NCBI GenBank assembly: GCA_030446545.1
Contig: JAUJNB010000009.1
Coordinates: 1-54,548, forward strand
DNA length: 54,548 bases
Source: Acidimicrobiales bacterium
GTDB lineage: Bacteria > Actinomycetota > Acidimicrobiia > Acidimicrobiales > CADCSY01
Direction: 5' to 3'
Within the stretch, counting starts at the first letter, position 1. Each line of letters opens with the position of its first letter. The position numbers were made by a program, and so were the translations under genes. The notes under the pieces were generated by a model. That model was not told the DNA's origin and ran no database searches. It saw nothing but the letters and a program-made list of their open reading frames with translations. Below are positions 1 to 9,823 of this stretch, piece by piece.

Positions 1-2
1 AG

Positions 3-320
3 AGCTCGTTCAACAACACCATCGTCAGCATCAGCGACCAGGAGGGCAACGTGCTGGCCTGGGCCTCGGCCGGCAATGTCGGCTTCAAGGGGTCTCGAAA
101 GTCCACCCCCTTCGCCGCCCAGATGGCGGCCGAGCAGTGCGCCCGGCGAGCCATGGAGCACGGGGTGCGGCGGGTGGACGTGTTGGTCAAGGGACCGGGC
201 TCGGGCCGCGAGACCGCCATCCGCTCGATCATGAGCGTGGGGATCGAGGTCACCGGTATCAAGGACGTGACACCGATGCCCCACAACGGCTGCCGGCCGC
301 CGAAGAGAAGGAGAGTCTGA
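3..320 (+). CDS. rpsK: 30S ribosomal protein S11, 3' part only
   Basis: The reading frame is open from base 3, so the 5' end lies outside the window. The visible 105 residues are the S11 core: an N-terminal segment containing NNTIVSISD, the [14 protein letters not shown] signature, the [11 protein letters not shown] loop, and the conserved end [19 protein letters not shown]11 sits on the platform of the small ribosomal subunit and contacts 16S rRNA near the E site. The stop TGA overlaps the next ATG (TGATG), so translation is probably coupled to rpsD. The order rpsK-rpsD-rpoA-rplQ is the usual alpha operon of actinobacteria. Identity is certain; only the start is missing. Confidence 0.97.
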   Translation, partial: SSFNNTIVSISDQEGNVLAWASAGNVGFKGSRKSTPFAAQMAAEQCARRAMEHGVRRVDVLVKGPGSGRETAIRSIMSVGIEVTGIKDVTPMPHNGCRPPKRRRV

Positions 321-949
321 TGGCTCGCTATACGGGCCCGGTGTGCCGGCTGTGCCGGCGCGAGAAGATGAAGCTGTTCCTCAAAGGGGCCAAGTGCGAC
401 ACCATGAAGTGCCCCATCGAGCGCCGCCCGTACCCTCCGGGCGAGCACGGGCGCACCCAACTCCGACGCAAGGACTCCGAGTACCTGGTGCAGCTGCGGG
501 AGAAGCAGAAAGCGCGACGCATCTACGGGCTCATGGAGAAGCAGTTCCGGAACCTCTACCAGGAGGCCAACCGCCAGAAGGGCGTCACCGGCGAGAACCT
601 GCTGCGCATGCTGGAGCTGCGGCTCGACAACGTGGTGTTCCGGGCCGGGTGGGGGGCGAGCCGGTCGCAGTCGCGCCAGCTGGTGCGCCACGGCCACATC
701 AAGGTCAACGGTCGCCGGGTCACCATCCCCTCCTACACCATGCGCAAGGGTGAGGTCGTGGAGCTGGGGGAGCGGGCCAAGGCCATGATCGTGATCCGCC
801 ACAACCTGGACACCCTCGATCGCCAGGTTCCCCCGTGGCTGGAGGGCGACCCCCAGTCGGCGTCGGTCACCGTGCGCGACGTCCCGCTGCGCGAGCACAT
901 CGACGTCCCCGTGCGCGAGCAGCTGATCGTCGAGCTTTACAGCAAGTAG
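320..949 (+). CDS. rpsD: 30S ribosomal protein S4
   Basis: A protein of 209 residues, the usual length for S4. S4 nucleates assembly of the small subunit and in many bacteria represses its own operon by binding the mRNA. The N-terminal part has four cysteines (C9, C12, C26, C31) in a C-x2-C-x13-C-x4-C arrangement, so this is a zinc-binding (C+) S4. The S4 RNA-binding fold follows around residues 95-160 ([18 protein letters not shown] and [11 protein letters not shown]). The ATG at 320 overlaps the rpsK stop and is chosen because the S4 family starts MARYTGP. An upstream extension in the same frame, starting at 137, is antisignature low-complexity sequence over rpsK and is not used. Confidence 0.98.
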   Translation: MARYTGPVCRLCRREKMKLFLKGAKCDTMKCPIERRPYPPGEHGRTQLRRKDSEYLVQLREKQKARRIYGLMEKQFRNLYQEANRQKGVTGENLLRMLELRLDNVVFRAGWGASRSQSRQLVRHGHIKVNGRRVTIPSYTMRKGEVVELGERAKAMIVIRHNLDTLDRQVPPWLEGDPQSASVTVRDVPLREHIDVPVREQLIVELYSK

Positions 950-1031
950 GACTCACCGGGCTGTCCCATCCGGGCCCGGCGCCCAACACCCTACGGACCC
1001 ACCCCCCGCAGATCACCAGAAGAGAGGGCCA

Positions 1032-1970
1032 ATGCTGGTCATACAACGTCCGAGCGTCGAGTCCGTCACCGAGCCCGAGGGCAACCGGCAGCGCTTCGCC
1101 GTCACTCCCCTGGAGCCGGGTTTCGGGCACACGTTGGGCAACGCCCTGCGGCGCACGCTGCTGTCGTCGATCCCGGGCGCGGCGGTGACCCAGGTCCGCT
1201 TCGACGACGCCCTCCACGAGTTCTCCACCATCGCCGGAGTCACCGAGGACGTCACCGACATCATCCTCAGCCTGAAGGACGTGGTCCTCACCAGCGCCTC
1301 CGACCAGCCCGTGGTCCTGCGTCTCGACGTGCGAGGCCCGGCCGAGGTCACCGCCGGCGACATCCAGGCCACCGCCGACGTCGAGATCCTCAACCCCGAG
1401 TTGCACCTGGCCTCGCTCAACGCCAAAGGCCGCCTCTCGCTGGACCTCACCGTGGAACAAGGTCGGGGCTACGTGTCGGCCGACCGGGCCAACACCGCCG
1501 CCACCATCGGCCTCATCCCCGTCGACGCCATCTTCTCGCCGGTGCGTCGGGTCACCTTCGCGGTGGAGCCCACCCGGGTGGAGCAGTCCACCAACTTCGA
1601 CCGCCTCGTGCTCGACATCGAGACCGACGGCTCCATCTCCCCCCGGGAGGCGCTGGCCTCGGCCGGCCAGACCCTGCGGTCCCTCATGGGTCTGGTGGCC
1701 GACATGAGCGACGCCGCCCACGGTCTCGAGCTGGGCGAGGTGGGACGCTCGTCGGTGGGCTCCCCCGACCTCGACCTGCCCATCGAAGACCTCGACTTGT
1801 CCGAGCGGCCTCGGAACTGCCTCAAGCGGGCCCAGGTCAACAGCATCGGCGAGCTGTTGTTGAAGACCGAGGAGGACCTGCTGGCCATCACCAACTTCGG
1901 CCAGAAGTCCCTCGACGAGGTGGCCGAGAAGCTCGACGAGCGCGGTTTGTCGCTGCGGACCAAGGAGTAG
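1032..1970 (+). CDS. rpoA: DNA-directed RNA polymerase subunit alpha
   Basis: A protein of 312 residues. The N-terminal domain, which dimerises and nucleates the core enzyme, shows the [20 protein letters not shown] signature near residue 28 and a second block ending near residue 230. After an acidic linker, the C-terminal domain (about residues 245-312) carries [20 protein letters not shown] and [10 protein letters not shown], the surface that contacts UP elements and activators. The ATG follows a purine-rich AGAGAGG ribosome-binding site. The 82 bases between rpsD and rpoA show no terminator. rplQ starts 2 bases after the stop, so the two are co-translated. Confidence 0.98.
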   Translation: MLVIQRPSVESVTEPEGNRQRFAVTPLEPGFGHTLGNALRRTLLSSIPGAAVTQVRFDDALHEFSTIAGVTEDVTDIILSLKDVVLTSASDQPVVLRLDVRGPAEVTAGDIQATADVEILNPELHLASLNAKGRLSLDLTVEQGRGYVSADRANTAATIGLIPVDAIFSPVRRVTFAVEPTRVEQSTNFDRLVLDIETDGSISPREALASAGQTLRSLMGLVADMSDAAHGLELGEVGRSSVGSPDLDLPIEDLDLSERPRNCLKRAQVNSIGELLLKTEEDLLAITNFGQKSLDEVAEKLDERGLSLRTKE

Positions 1971-1972
1971 CC

Positions 1973-2326
1973 ATGCCCGGGACCCCCACCAAAGGCCGCC
2001 GCTTCGGTGGCTCCAGTGCGCATCAGAAGGCCATGATGGCCAACCTGGTGGCCTCGCTCGTCGCGGCGGAAGGGATCGTCACCACCGTGGCCAAGGCCAA
2101 GGCCGTGCGCCCCATCGCCGAGAAGATGATCACCAAGGCCAAGAAGGGCGGCGTGCACCAACACCGCCAGGTCATGTCGTTCCTGGGTGACAAGGACATG
2201 GCCCATAAGCTGTTCGAGGAGATCGGCCCCCGTTACGCCGACCGGAACGGGGGCTACACCCGCATCCTCAAGCTCGGCCCCCGCCACGGCGACAACGCGC
2301 CCATGGCCCGCATCGAATTGGTGTAG
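1973..2326 (+). CDS. rplQ: 50S ribosomal protein L17
   Basis: A protein of 117 residues matching L17: [18 protein letters not shown] at the start, [18 protein letters not shown], and the C-terminal [21 protein letters not shown]17 lies near the polypeptide exit tunnel of the large subunit. It is the last gene of the alpha operon here, and a perfect GC-rich hairpin follows directly. There is nothing unusual in its sequence. Confidence 0.98.
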   Translation: MPGTPTKGRRFGGSSAHQKAMMANLVASLVAAEGIVTTVAKAKAVRPIAEKMITKAKKGGVHQHRQVMSFLGDKDMAHKLFEEIGPRYADRNGGYTRILKLGPRHGDNAPMARIELV

Positions 2327-2329
2327 TTT

Positions 2330-2356
2330 CGCCCCGCAACCAAAGGTTGCGGGGCG
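2330..2356 (+). terminator. Perfect 12-bp hairpin after rplQ
   Basis: CGCCCCGCAACC at 2330-2341, loop AAA, then the exact reverse complement at 2345-2356. It starts 4 bases after the rplQ stop. No U-tract follows, which is common for actinobacterial terminators. It probably ends or attenuates the alpha operon before truA. Confidence 0.7.
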
Positions 2357-2535
2357 AGCTGGTCGTGTTCCAGGCGCCGGCACAGCCGGCACCCTTCACG
2401 CTGAACACCTTCTTGGCGGGCTGTGCCCGCCGGGCCGTCATCCAGCGGAGGCGCCTTCGGCGCCGATCGTGGCCGACGGCCAGGGTTTGCTCGTCGCCGA
2501 CGACTGTGGTGGCCGTCCTCTGGAGACATGGTTCT
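2357..2535. other. Structured 180-base gap between rplQ and truA
   Basis: No gene is supported here. Two further perfect short hairpins are present: GGCGGGC/GCCCGCC at 2415-2431 with loop TGT, and GGCGCC/GGCGCC at 2450-2464 with loop TTC. The frame is open in truA phase from 2347, but the predicted peptide does not resemble the start of any TruA. The region may be a leader of truA or an extended terminator. Confidence 0.4.
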
Positions 2536-3324
2536 ATGCGGGTCAAGTTGGTGGTTGCCTATCACGGGGCGGGGTTTCGGGGGTTCGCCGTCAATGCCGG
2601 GGTGGAGACGGTGGGGGGCACGCTCGGTGCGGCGCTGGCCCGGGCCCTCGGCCAGCCGGTGGTGCTCACCTGTGCGGGGCGGACTGATGCCGGGGTGCAC
2701 GCCTGGGGCCAGGTGGTGTCGTTCGACGTGGACGCCGACGATGTCGACCTGGTGAGGGTGCAACGGTCGGTCAACCGCCAGTGCCGGCCCCGGATCGTGG
2801 TCCGGGAGGCGGCGGTGGTCGACGGGACCTTCGACGCCCGCCGGTCGGCCCTGGCCCGGTGCTACCGCTACACCATCGTCAACCGGCCGGTCCCCGACCC
2901 CTTCCTGGCCGCCACCACCTGGTGGGTGGACCAGCCGCTCGATCTGGCCGCCATGCGCCTGGCTGCCGACCCCCTGATCGGCGAGCACGACTTCGCCGCC
3001 TTCTGCCGGCGCCCCAAGCCGGGACCCGGCTTGGCGCCGCCTTCACTCATCCGCCGGGTGCTCGACGCCCGGTGGCACGACCAGGGTGAGGGGGTGCTGC
3101 GCTTCGACCTGGACGCCTCCTCGTTCTGCCATCAGATGGTGCGGGCCGTGGTGGGGACCCTGGTGGCGATGGGCACCGGTCGGCGGCGGGCCGGCCAGAT
3201 GCGGTCGATTCTGGCCTCGGGCGATCGGGCCCGGGCCGCCGAGCTGGCGCCGCCCCAGGGCCTGTGCCTGTGGGAGGTGTGCTACCGATCTCCGGGGGCG
3301 CCCGGGGTGGGGTCCCGGATCTGA
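2536..3324 (+). CDS. truA: tRNA pseudouridine(38-40) synthase
   Basis: A protein of 262 residues. TruA converts uridines 38-40 of the anticodon arm to pseudouridine. The catalytic aspartate is D51 in the signature CAGRTDAGVHAWGQ. Other family blocks are FDARRSALARCYRY, GEHDFAAFCRR and, near the C-terminus, SSFCHQMVRAVVGTLVAMGTGR. The ATG at 2536 is chosen because the family begins with a strand like MRVKLVVAYHGAGFRGF; the longer open frame upstream adds unrelated sequence. truA downstream of rplQ is the standard actinobacterial order. Confidence 0.96.
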   Translation: MRVKLVVAYHGAGFRGFAVNAGVETVGGTLGAALARALGQPVVLTCAGRTDAGVHAWGQVVSFDVDADDVDLVRVQRSVNRQCRPRIVVREAAVVDGTFDARRSALARCYRYTIVNRPVPDPFLAATTWWVDQPLDLAAMRLAADPLIGEHDFAAFCRRPKPGPGLAPPSLIRRVLDARWHDQGEGVLRFDLDASSFCHQMVRAVVGTLVAMGTGRRRAGQMRSILASGDRARAAELAPPQGLCLWEVCYRSPGAPGVGSRI

Positions 3325-3357
3325 CGGGAGCTCGGTCCCGTGCGCGAGGCTGTGCCC

Positions 3358-4017
3358 ATGAGCGCACAGCCCGCGTCCCCGGCCGCCACCGCGCCGTTGG
3401 CCGCCACGCCGCCACGGTTGTTGTTGGCCCTGGCCCTGGTGGGTGCCGCGGCGTTGTCGCTCGGGGCCGCCGTCCTGGCCATGGTGGCGGTGGGCACCGG
3501 CGACCTCGCCTTCGGCGCCGAGCTGGGGCTCCTCCGGCGGATCCAGTACGGGACCCGACTTCTCGACAACGGCACCCTGCTCCTGGTCCCGTTGGCGGTC
3601 CTCCTGGCCCGCCTGGTCGAACCCCACGCCGGCGCCCCCGCCTCTCCCGTCGTCCGCAGCGTCCTCCTCGGGTCCTCGGCGGTGGGCGCGGCGGCCACCT
3701 TCCTGATCGTGCTCCGACTGGTGGCTGACCTCGGAGGGGGTGATCTCCTGGTCGCAGGGGTGGGCGCGGCCCTGCTCGTCGATGTCGGCCAGCTGCTGGT
3801 GGCCGCCGCCGGCACCCTGTGGTCCCTCCGGGAGCTGCAACGCACCCCCCCGGTGGGAGATCCCGGGCCACGTCCGCCCGCTCCGTCACCGAGCGCCTTT
3901 GGGCCTGGCCCCGCCGGTGCGCCACCCGGGACCATGCCACCCGGGACCACGCCTCCAGGGTTCCCCGCCGGTCCCCCTCCGCCCCCTCCCATGGCGACGG
4001 AGGAGACCCCTCGGTAG
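3358..4017 (+). CDS. Small multi-pass membrane protein with proline-rich tail
   Basis: Not a family I recognise. The ATG at 3358 gives 219 residues; an in-frame GTG at 3340 would add six. Four hydrophobic stretches predict membrane helices: LLLALALVGAAALSLGAAVL, then segments near residues 70-85, 105-125 and 130-150. The last 60 residues are a Pro/Gly-rich tail with PPGT repeats, probably cytoplasmic and disordered. This layout resembles actinobacterial membrane proteins of unknown function. It sits between truA and rplM without an obvious role in translation. Confidence 0.7.
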   Translation: MSAQPASPAATAPLAATPPRLLLALALVGAAALSLGAAVLAMVAVGTGDLAFGAELGLLRRIQYGTRLLDNGTLLLVPLAVLLARLVEPHAGAPASPVVRSVLLGSSAVGAAATFLIVLRLVADLGGGDLLVAGVGAALLVDVGQLLVAAAGTLWSLRELQRTPPVGDPGPRPPAPSPSAFGPGPAGAPPGTMPPGTTPPGFPAGPPPPPPMATEETPR

Positions 4018-4048
4018 CACCCCGGCCCCTCTCTGGGAGACGCCGAGG

Positions 4049-4078
4049 TTGCCGCCGGCCGCCTCCCGACCCTAAGCT
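4049..4078 (+). promoter_or_regulatory. Possible promoter of rplM-rpsI
   Basis: TTGCCG at 4049-4054 and TAAGCT at 4073-4078 are separated by 18 bases. The second box fits the TANNNT -10 pattern common in actinobacteria. The leader to the rplM start would be about 35 bases. Confidence 0.35.
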
Positions 4079-4119
4079 GGCCCGTTCCCGCAAGGCCGAC
4101 TGACCGAAAAGGGCTCCTG

Positions 4120-4590
4120 TTGCGCACGTTCTCCCCGACGAAATCCGACCTGACCCGCGCCTGGCATGTCGTCGACGCCGAGGGGTTGGTCCTCGGTCGC
4201 CTGGCCACCGAGGTGGCCCGGGTGCTGCGCGGCAAGCACAAGCCCATCTTCGCTCCCCACCTCGACACGGGCGACCACGTGATCGTGATCAACGCGGCCA
4301 AGGTCGTGTTGACCTCCGACAAGGCCGACAAGAAGTTCGTCTACAGCCACAGCGGCTATCCGGGAGGCCTGCGGGCCACCCGCTACGCCGACTTCCTGGC
4401 CACCAAGCCCGAAGAGGCGGTGCGTCGGGCGGTGCGGGGCATGCTGCCCAAGAACCGTCTGGGCCGGGCCACCTTGAGCAAGCTCAAGATCTACGCCGGC
4501 CCCACCCACCCCCACACCGCCCAGTCGCCGGTCGTGTTGGATCTGCCGTCCGCCCGCCGAGAGCAGGACGCTCCCGGCCGGACGCTCTAG
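4120..4590 (+). CDS. rplM: 50S ribosomal protein L13
   Basis: A protein of 156 residues, about ten longer than typical because of an extended tail. L13 is an early assembly protein of the large subunit. Family blocks are [19 protein letters not shown], the segment [28 protein letters not shown] and [14 protein letters not shown]. The start is a TTG at 4120, chosen because the protein then begins [19 protein letters not shown] as in actinobacterial L13; there is no ATG at a suitable place. rpsI follows after 12 bases. Confidence 0.97.
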   Translation: MRTFSPTKSDLTRAWHVVDAEGLVLGRLATEVARVLRGKHKPIFAPHLDTGDHVIVINAAKVVLTSDKADKKFVYSHSGYPGGLRATRYADFLATKPEEAVRRAVRGMLPKNRLGRATLSKLKIYAGPTHPHTAQSPVVLDLPSARREQDAPGRTL

Positions 4591-4602
4591 GAAGGAACCG
4601 AC

Positions 4603-4998
4603 ATGGCCGACAAGCCGCTGATTCAGACCACGGGACGGCGCAAGCAGGCGGTGGCCCGGGTGCGCCTGCGCACCGGCGAGGGCTCCATCACGGTCAACCA
4701 CCGGGCCCTGGACGACTACTTCCCCTCCGAGACCCACCGCATGGTGGTGACCGAACCCCTCCGGCTCACCAACAACGACGAGGCCTACGACATCGACTGC
4801 ACCATGGACGGCGGTGGCACCACCGGCCAGGCCGGCGCCATGCGCCTCGGCATCTCCCGGGCCCTGATCGCCCTCGACCCTGACCTGCGGCCGGAGCTGA
4901 AGAAGGCCGGCTTCTTGATGCGCGACGCCCGCGAGAAGGAAAGCAAGAAGTACGGGTTGAAGAAGGCCCGGAAGGCGCCGCAGTACTCCAAGCGGTAA
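4603..4998 (+). CDS. rpsI: 30S ribosomal protein S9
   Basis: A protein of 131 residues. S9 reaches the P-site tRNA with its basic C-terminal tail, seen here as [17 protein letters not shown]. The N-terminal part has [14 protein letters not shown] and the centre [20 protein letters not shown] good ribosome-binding site (GAAGGAA) precedes the ATG. It forms a two-gene unit with rplM, the normal arrangement. The usual GTG/GSI motif is present as GEGSITVN. Confidence 0.98.
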   Translation: MADKPLIQTTGRRKQAVARVRLRTGEGSITVNHRALDDYFPSETHRMVVTEPLRLTNNDEAYDIDCTMDGGGTTGQAGAMRLGISRALIALDPDLRPELKKAGFLMRDAREKESKKYGLKKARKAPQYSKR

Positions 4999-5006
4999 GC
5001 CCCACC

Positions 5007-6362
5007 TTGACCCTGCGGTTCGGCACCGACGGCATCAGAGGCCGTGACACCGAGCTGACCCCCGAGCTGGTGGTGGCGCTCGGTCGGGCCGCCGCCCGGG
5101 CTCTCGGCCTCGGCCCGGGCAGCCGCTTCGTCATCGGGCGCGACACCCGCCGGTCGGGTCCGCTGCTCGAGTCGGCCCTGACGGCCGGTCTGGCCGCCCA
5201 GGGGGTCGACGTCGAGCGTCTGGGCGTGCTCCCCACCCCTGGTGTGGCCTGGGTCTCGGCCGCCGAGCACGTGGCCGGAGCCGTGATCTCGGCCTCGCAC
5301 AACGTCTCTTCCGACAACGGCATCAAGTTCTTCGCCCCCGGTGGGCGCAAGCTCCCCGACGGGGTCGAGGCCACGTTGGAGGCCGCACTGGACCAACTGC
5401 TGGCATCGGGGGCCGACGGCCCGCCCGTCCCCGTGCCCGGCACGGTGACCGACGTCGACCGGTCCTCGGATTACGGGGCGGGTGTGCTGGCGGCGCTGGA
5501 GGGGCGACGCCTCGACGGCCTCTCGGTCGTGCTCGACCCCGCCCACGGCGCGGCGTCGCTGGTCGGGCCCGAGGTCCTGGCCCGCGCCGGCGCCCGGCTC
5601 CACGTCCTGCACGCGGCCCCCAACGGCACCAACATCAACGACGGCTGCGGCTCCACCTACCCCGAGGCGCTGTGTCGGGCGGTGGTGGACACCGGGGCCG
5701 ACCTCGGGTTGGCCCTCGACGGCGACGCCGACCGGGTCGTCGCCGTCGACCACCGGGGCCAGCTCGTCGACGGCGACCAACTCATCGTCGTGTTGGCCCT
5801 CGACCTGCGCCGAAGGGGCCTGCTCCGGGACGACACCGTCGTGGTGACGGTGATGGCCAACCTCGGCCTGCACCGGGCCATGGCCGACCACGGCATCACG
5901 GTGGTGCAGACGCCGGTCGGCGACCGCCACGTCCTGGCCGCCCTGGACCAGGGCCAGTGGTCACTCGGCGGCGAGCAGTCGGGCCACCTCATCCTGCCTG
6001 AGCTGGCCACCACGGGCGACGGGCTGCTCAGTGGCCTCCTGGTGGCCGACGTGGTCCGGCGTGCCCAGCGCCCGCTGGCCGAGTTGGCGTCGGCCATGAC
6101 GCGCCTGCCGCAGGTGCTGCGGGCGGTCCGGGTGGCGGGACGCGACCCGGGGACCGCGGCCCGCTGGCTCGGGGAGGTGGCCGCGGTGGAGGCGGAGTTG
6201 GGCGGTGAGGGTCGTGTCCTCGTGCGCCCGAGCGGGACGGAGCCGGTGGTCCGGGTGATGGTGGAGGCGGCCGACACCGATCGGGCCGAGCGCCTGGCCG
6301 AGCGACTGGCCCGGGAGATCGAGCGGGTGGCGGGGACGGACCAGCAACGACCCCGGCAGTAG
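5007..6362 (+). CDS. glmM: Phosphoglucosamine mutase
   Basis: A protein of 451 residues, the normal length. GlmM converts glucosamine-6-phosphate to glucosamine-1-phosphate on the way to UDP-GlcNAc. It starts at a TTG 8 bases after rpsI, giving MTLRFGTDGIRG, the expected N-terminus. The phosphorylated active-site serine is S97 in ISASHN. The metal-binding loop is LDGDADR, the sugar-binding loop is GGEQSGH, and the phosphate-binding site is RPSGTEPVVRVM near the C-terminus. The next gene is a GlmS homologue, so two consecutive steps of amino-sugar synthesis are adjacent. Confidence 0.97.
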   Translation: MTLRFGTDGIRGRDTELTPELVVALGRAAARALGLGPGSRFVIGRDTRRSGPLLESALTAGLAAQGVDVERLGVLPTPGVAWVSAAEHVAGAVISASHNVSSDNGIKFFAPGGRKLPDGVEATLEAALDQLLASGADGPPVPVPGTVTDVDRSSDYGAGVLAALEGRRLDGLSVVLDPAHGAASLVGPEVLARAGARLHVLHAAPNGTNINDGCGSTYPEALCRAVVDTGADLGLALDGDADRVVAVDHRGQLVDGDQLIVVLALDLRRRGLLRDDTVVVTVMANLGLHRAMADHGITVVQTPVGDRHVLAALDQGQWSLGGEQSGHLILPELATTGDGLLSGLLVADVVRRAQRPLAELASAMTRLPQVLRAVRVAGRDPGTAARWLGEVAAVEAELGGEGRVLVRPSGTEPVVRVMVEAADTDRAERLAERLAREIERVAGTDQQRPRQ

Positions 6363-6365
6363 CGT
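6360..6365 (+). promoter_or_regulatory. TANNNT box (TAGCGT) before glmS-like gene
   Basis: TAGCGT ends 8 bases before the ATG at 6374 and overlaps the glmM stop. Its position suggests transcription starting at or next to the start codon. No clear -35 hexamer is seen. Confidence 0.35.
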
Positions 6366-6373
6366 GAGGGTCC

Positions 6374-9300
6374 ATGTGCGGGATCATCGCCGTCGTCGGG
6401 CGGCGCTCGGGTCGGACCCCTCCGACGCCGGCGCAGGTCCGGGCGCTGCTGGCGAGCGTCGCGGTGGCCCTGGGTGAGACGGGCGAGGGAGCCACCGACG
6501 GTCCGCCGCCGTCGGCCGTCGAGGAGGCCACGACCGCTCTGGAGGCACTCGACGCCCTGCTCCGGGGTGGACCGGGTGTCCACTGCCTCCTCACTCATCC
6601 CGAGGTGGCCGAGGAGCTGGCGGGGGCAGCCGGCGACATCGACGACGTCGTGCGCCGCCTCGACGCCGAGCTCGACGCCGGTGCCGCGCTGCTGTCCGGT
6701 CGGGCCCTGGAGGCCCGCAGCGTCGCCCTGGTCCGGCTCAAGGACGCGTTGTGGGCGGTGGGTCGCGATCGCCTGGGGGCAGCCCGGGCGGTGGCCGACC
6801 TGGCCGGGCCCGATGCCGGGCCCGCGGCGGTGGAGGGCCTGGTGGCAGTGGAGGTGGCTCTGGCCGCCCTCGACCGCCTCGAGGTCCGCGGCCGCGACTC
6901 CGCCGGCATCCACCTGCTGGTCGACGGGCACGGTCTCGACCTCCACGCCCCCGACGTCGCCTCCCTGGTGGCGGCCCGGTCCGACCCGTTGTTCACGTCG
7001 GGGGCGGTGCGCACGCCCGAGGGCTGCCTGAGCCTGGTCTACAAGGCGGCGGCCGAGATCGGGGAGCTGGGTGACAACAGTGCCGCCCTGCGCCGGGCCC
7101 TGCGCGACGACGCCCTCCTGCACCGGGCCCTGGCCTCGCCCACGGCGCAGGTGACCGTCCTCGGCCACACCCGGTGGGCGAGCGTGGGGATCGTCTCGCA
7201 GGCCAACGCCCATCCCCTCAACCATGAGGAGCAGCGCGCCGACAAGGGCCCCTACGTCACCGCCGCCGTCAATGGTGACGTCGACAACCACGCCGCGCTC
7301 CGGCGCGCCCACGCCCTGGCCATCCCGGTGGAGATCACCTGCGACTCCAAGGTGGTGCCGGCACTCGTCTCGCGGCAGCTGGCCGGAGGCGGTGCGCCCG
7401 AGGATGCCTTCCGCCGGGCCGTGGCCGACCTGGAGGGGTCGATGGCCGTGGCCGCCAACCTGGCCACCACCCCCCGGCGCCTCTGCCTGGCCGTGCGGGG
7501 CAGTGGGCAGGCGCTCTACGTCGGCCTGGCCGACGACTCCTACGTGGTGGCCAGTGAGCCCTACGGCGTGGTGGGCGAGACCCGTCGCTACGTGCGCCTC
7601 GACGGCGAGGCGCCCCACGGCCCGGCCGGGGTGCGGGGACAGGTGGTCGTGCTCGATGGCGACGGGGCCGGCCTGGCCGGCATCCGACGTTGGTCCTACG
7701 ACGGGTCGGTCCTGCCCGTGGGGGCCGACGACGTGCAGGTGGCCGAGATCACCACCCGCGACATCGACCGGGGCGAGCACCCCCACTTCCTGCTCAAGGA
7801 GCTCTTCGAGGCCCCCCGCTCGCTGGCCCGCACGGTGCGGGGCCGCATCGAGGAGGTCGACGGCCGGGTGGCGGTCGCCCTCGACGACGACGTCCTGCCC
7901 GAGGCCGTACGCAAGGGGTTGGCCAACAAGACCCTGCGGCGGGTGTTGGTCATCGGCCAGGGAACCGCCGCCGTCGCCGGCCAGAGTGTGGCTGCCGCGG
8001 TGCGGGCGGCCTGTGCCCCTTCGCCGCTGCAGGTCGAGGCGGTGCTGGCCACCGAACTGTCGGGGTTCGGCCTCGACGACGACATGTCCGACGCGCTGGT
8101 GGTGGCCGTGAGCCAGTCGGGCACCACCACCGACACCAACCGCACGGTGGACCTGGTCCGGGCCCGGGGGCGGCGGTGGTGGCCATCGTGAACCGTCGCA
8201 ACAGCGACCTGGTGGAGAAGGCCGACGGGGTCCTGTTCACCTCCGACGGTCGCGACGTGGAGATGAGCGTGGCCTCCACCAAGGCGTTCTACGCCCAGGT
8301 GGCAGGCGGGTTCCTGTTGGCCGAGGGCATTGCCGACGCCCTGGGCTGTGCCGACCGGGCCCGGGCCTCGGACCTGCTGGGGGCGCTGCGGGACCTGCCG
8401 GAGGCCATGACGAGCGTGCTCGGTCGTCGGGGGCCATCGCCGAGGCGGCCCGGACCCACGCGCCGGCCCGCCGGCACTGGGCCGTGGTGGGCAACGGGGC
8501 CAACCGCATCGCCGCCGAAGAGGTGCGGATCAAGCTGTCGGAGCTGTGCTACAAGTCGATCGCCTGCGACGCCACCGAGGACAAGAAGCACATCGACCTC
8601 TCCTCCGAGCCCCTGGTGTTGGTGTGCGCCGCCGGCCTGGAAGGTCCCAACGCCGACGACGTGGCCAAGGAGGTGGCCATCTACCGGGCCCATCGGGCCG
8701 CGCCCGTGGTGGTGGCCACCGAGGGCCAGGAGTTCTCCGCCGCCCTGGCCACGCTGCGCGTGCCCGACGTGCACCCGGCGTTGGCCTTCGTGTTGTCGGC
8801 CATGGCCGGGCACCTGTTCGGCTACGAGGCGGCCCTGGCCATCGACGCCCAGGCCCGGACGCTGCGCCAGGCCCGGGCCGCCATCGAGGTGGCCCTGGCC
8901 GTCCCCGACGCCGCTGGCCTGCTCGACCGCCTGGCTCCGGCGCTGCGACCGGTGGCCCGGCCCGTGCTGGCCATGTTGCGCAGCGGCCAGGTCGACGGGA
9001 GCCTTCCGGCCTCGGTCGCCCTGCAGATCGCCTCACTGCTGCGCTACGCCACCGGTGCTTCACCCCTCGAGACCTACGAGGCCGACCACGGTCGACTCGG
9101 GCTGCCCAGCGTGGTGGTGGAGGACCTGACCAACGCCCTGACCCGGGGGATCGAGGAACTGACCCGCCCCGTCGACGCCATCAAGCACCAGGCCAAGACC
9201 GTCACCGTGGGCATCTCCCGCTCGGAGGACGCCCTACTCGGGGCCCCGCTGGTGGGAGCGGTGCTGGCGGCCGGCGGCGAGCGCAACCGCCTCGGCTACC

Positions 9301-9815
9301 GCGCCCTGCGCACCCTCGCCGCCCTGGGCCCGGCCGTCGACGAGGTGGTGGGGTCCACCCGCTACGGCATCGAGGCCGTCGAGGACGAGGGCGCGGAGAG
9401 GTCGCTCCGGCTGCGGGTGTTGGCCAAGAAGGGCGTCGCCTCCGGGTTGGCCTCCCGGGCCGAGCGTTCCCCCGAGCTACGGGGGACCAAGCACCGGGTG
9501 GCCACCCAGCGGGAGGTGACGGCGGCGGTGGGAGCCAGCGACGGCAGAACCGTCCTCATCGTGCCCGAGAGCAGGGAGGGCCGGGCCAGTGGTCTGGTGC
9601 TGTTGCACGTCCGCTTCGCCGGTCGCCTGGTGCCGGAGGTAGCCCGAGCCGTGCTGGAGGGCTACCAGGGCCGCTACGCCGCCCTGGTCGACGCCGTGAC
9701 CGAGACCGAGCCCCGGTTCGCCGACGAGGTCCTCGGCCAGGTTCCCGTCGTAGACCTGTTGACCCAGCCCGTCCACGTCCTGGCCGCTCACTGGCGCAAC
9801 CGGGCTGAGGCCTGA
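6374..9815 (+). CDS. Oversized GlmS-like glutamine amidotransferase/SIS protein (two frameshifts)
   Basis: Restoring two lost bases gives about 1147 residues, against about 610 for ordinary GlmS. The start MCGIIAVVG supplies the N-terminal cysteine nucleophile (C2) of class II amidotransferases. About 160 mostly helical residues then intervene before the next core motif, RGRDSAGIH. The domain continues with GHTRWASVG and NGDVDNHAALR. The first SIS domain has VIGQGTAAVAGQ and SQSGTTTD, and the second has VVGNGANRIAAEEVRIKLSE and ATEDKKHIDLSSEP. A C-terminal region of about 230 residues (from about 9130) is extra. Next to glmM it probably makes glucosamine-6-phosphate from fructose-6-phosphate and glutamine. 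Breaks lie near 8170 (G5 should be G6) and near 8422 (CTCGGT should probably be CTCGGGT); both are single-base losses. Confidence 0.85.
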
Positions 9816-9823
9816 GGCCCGCC

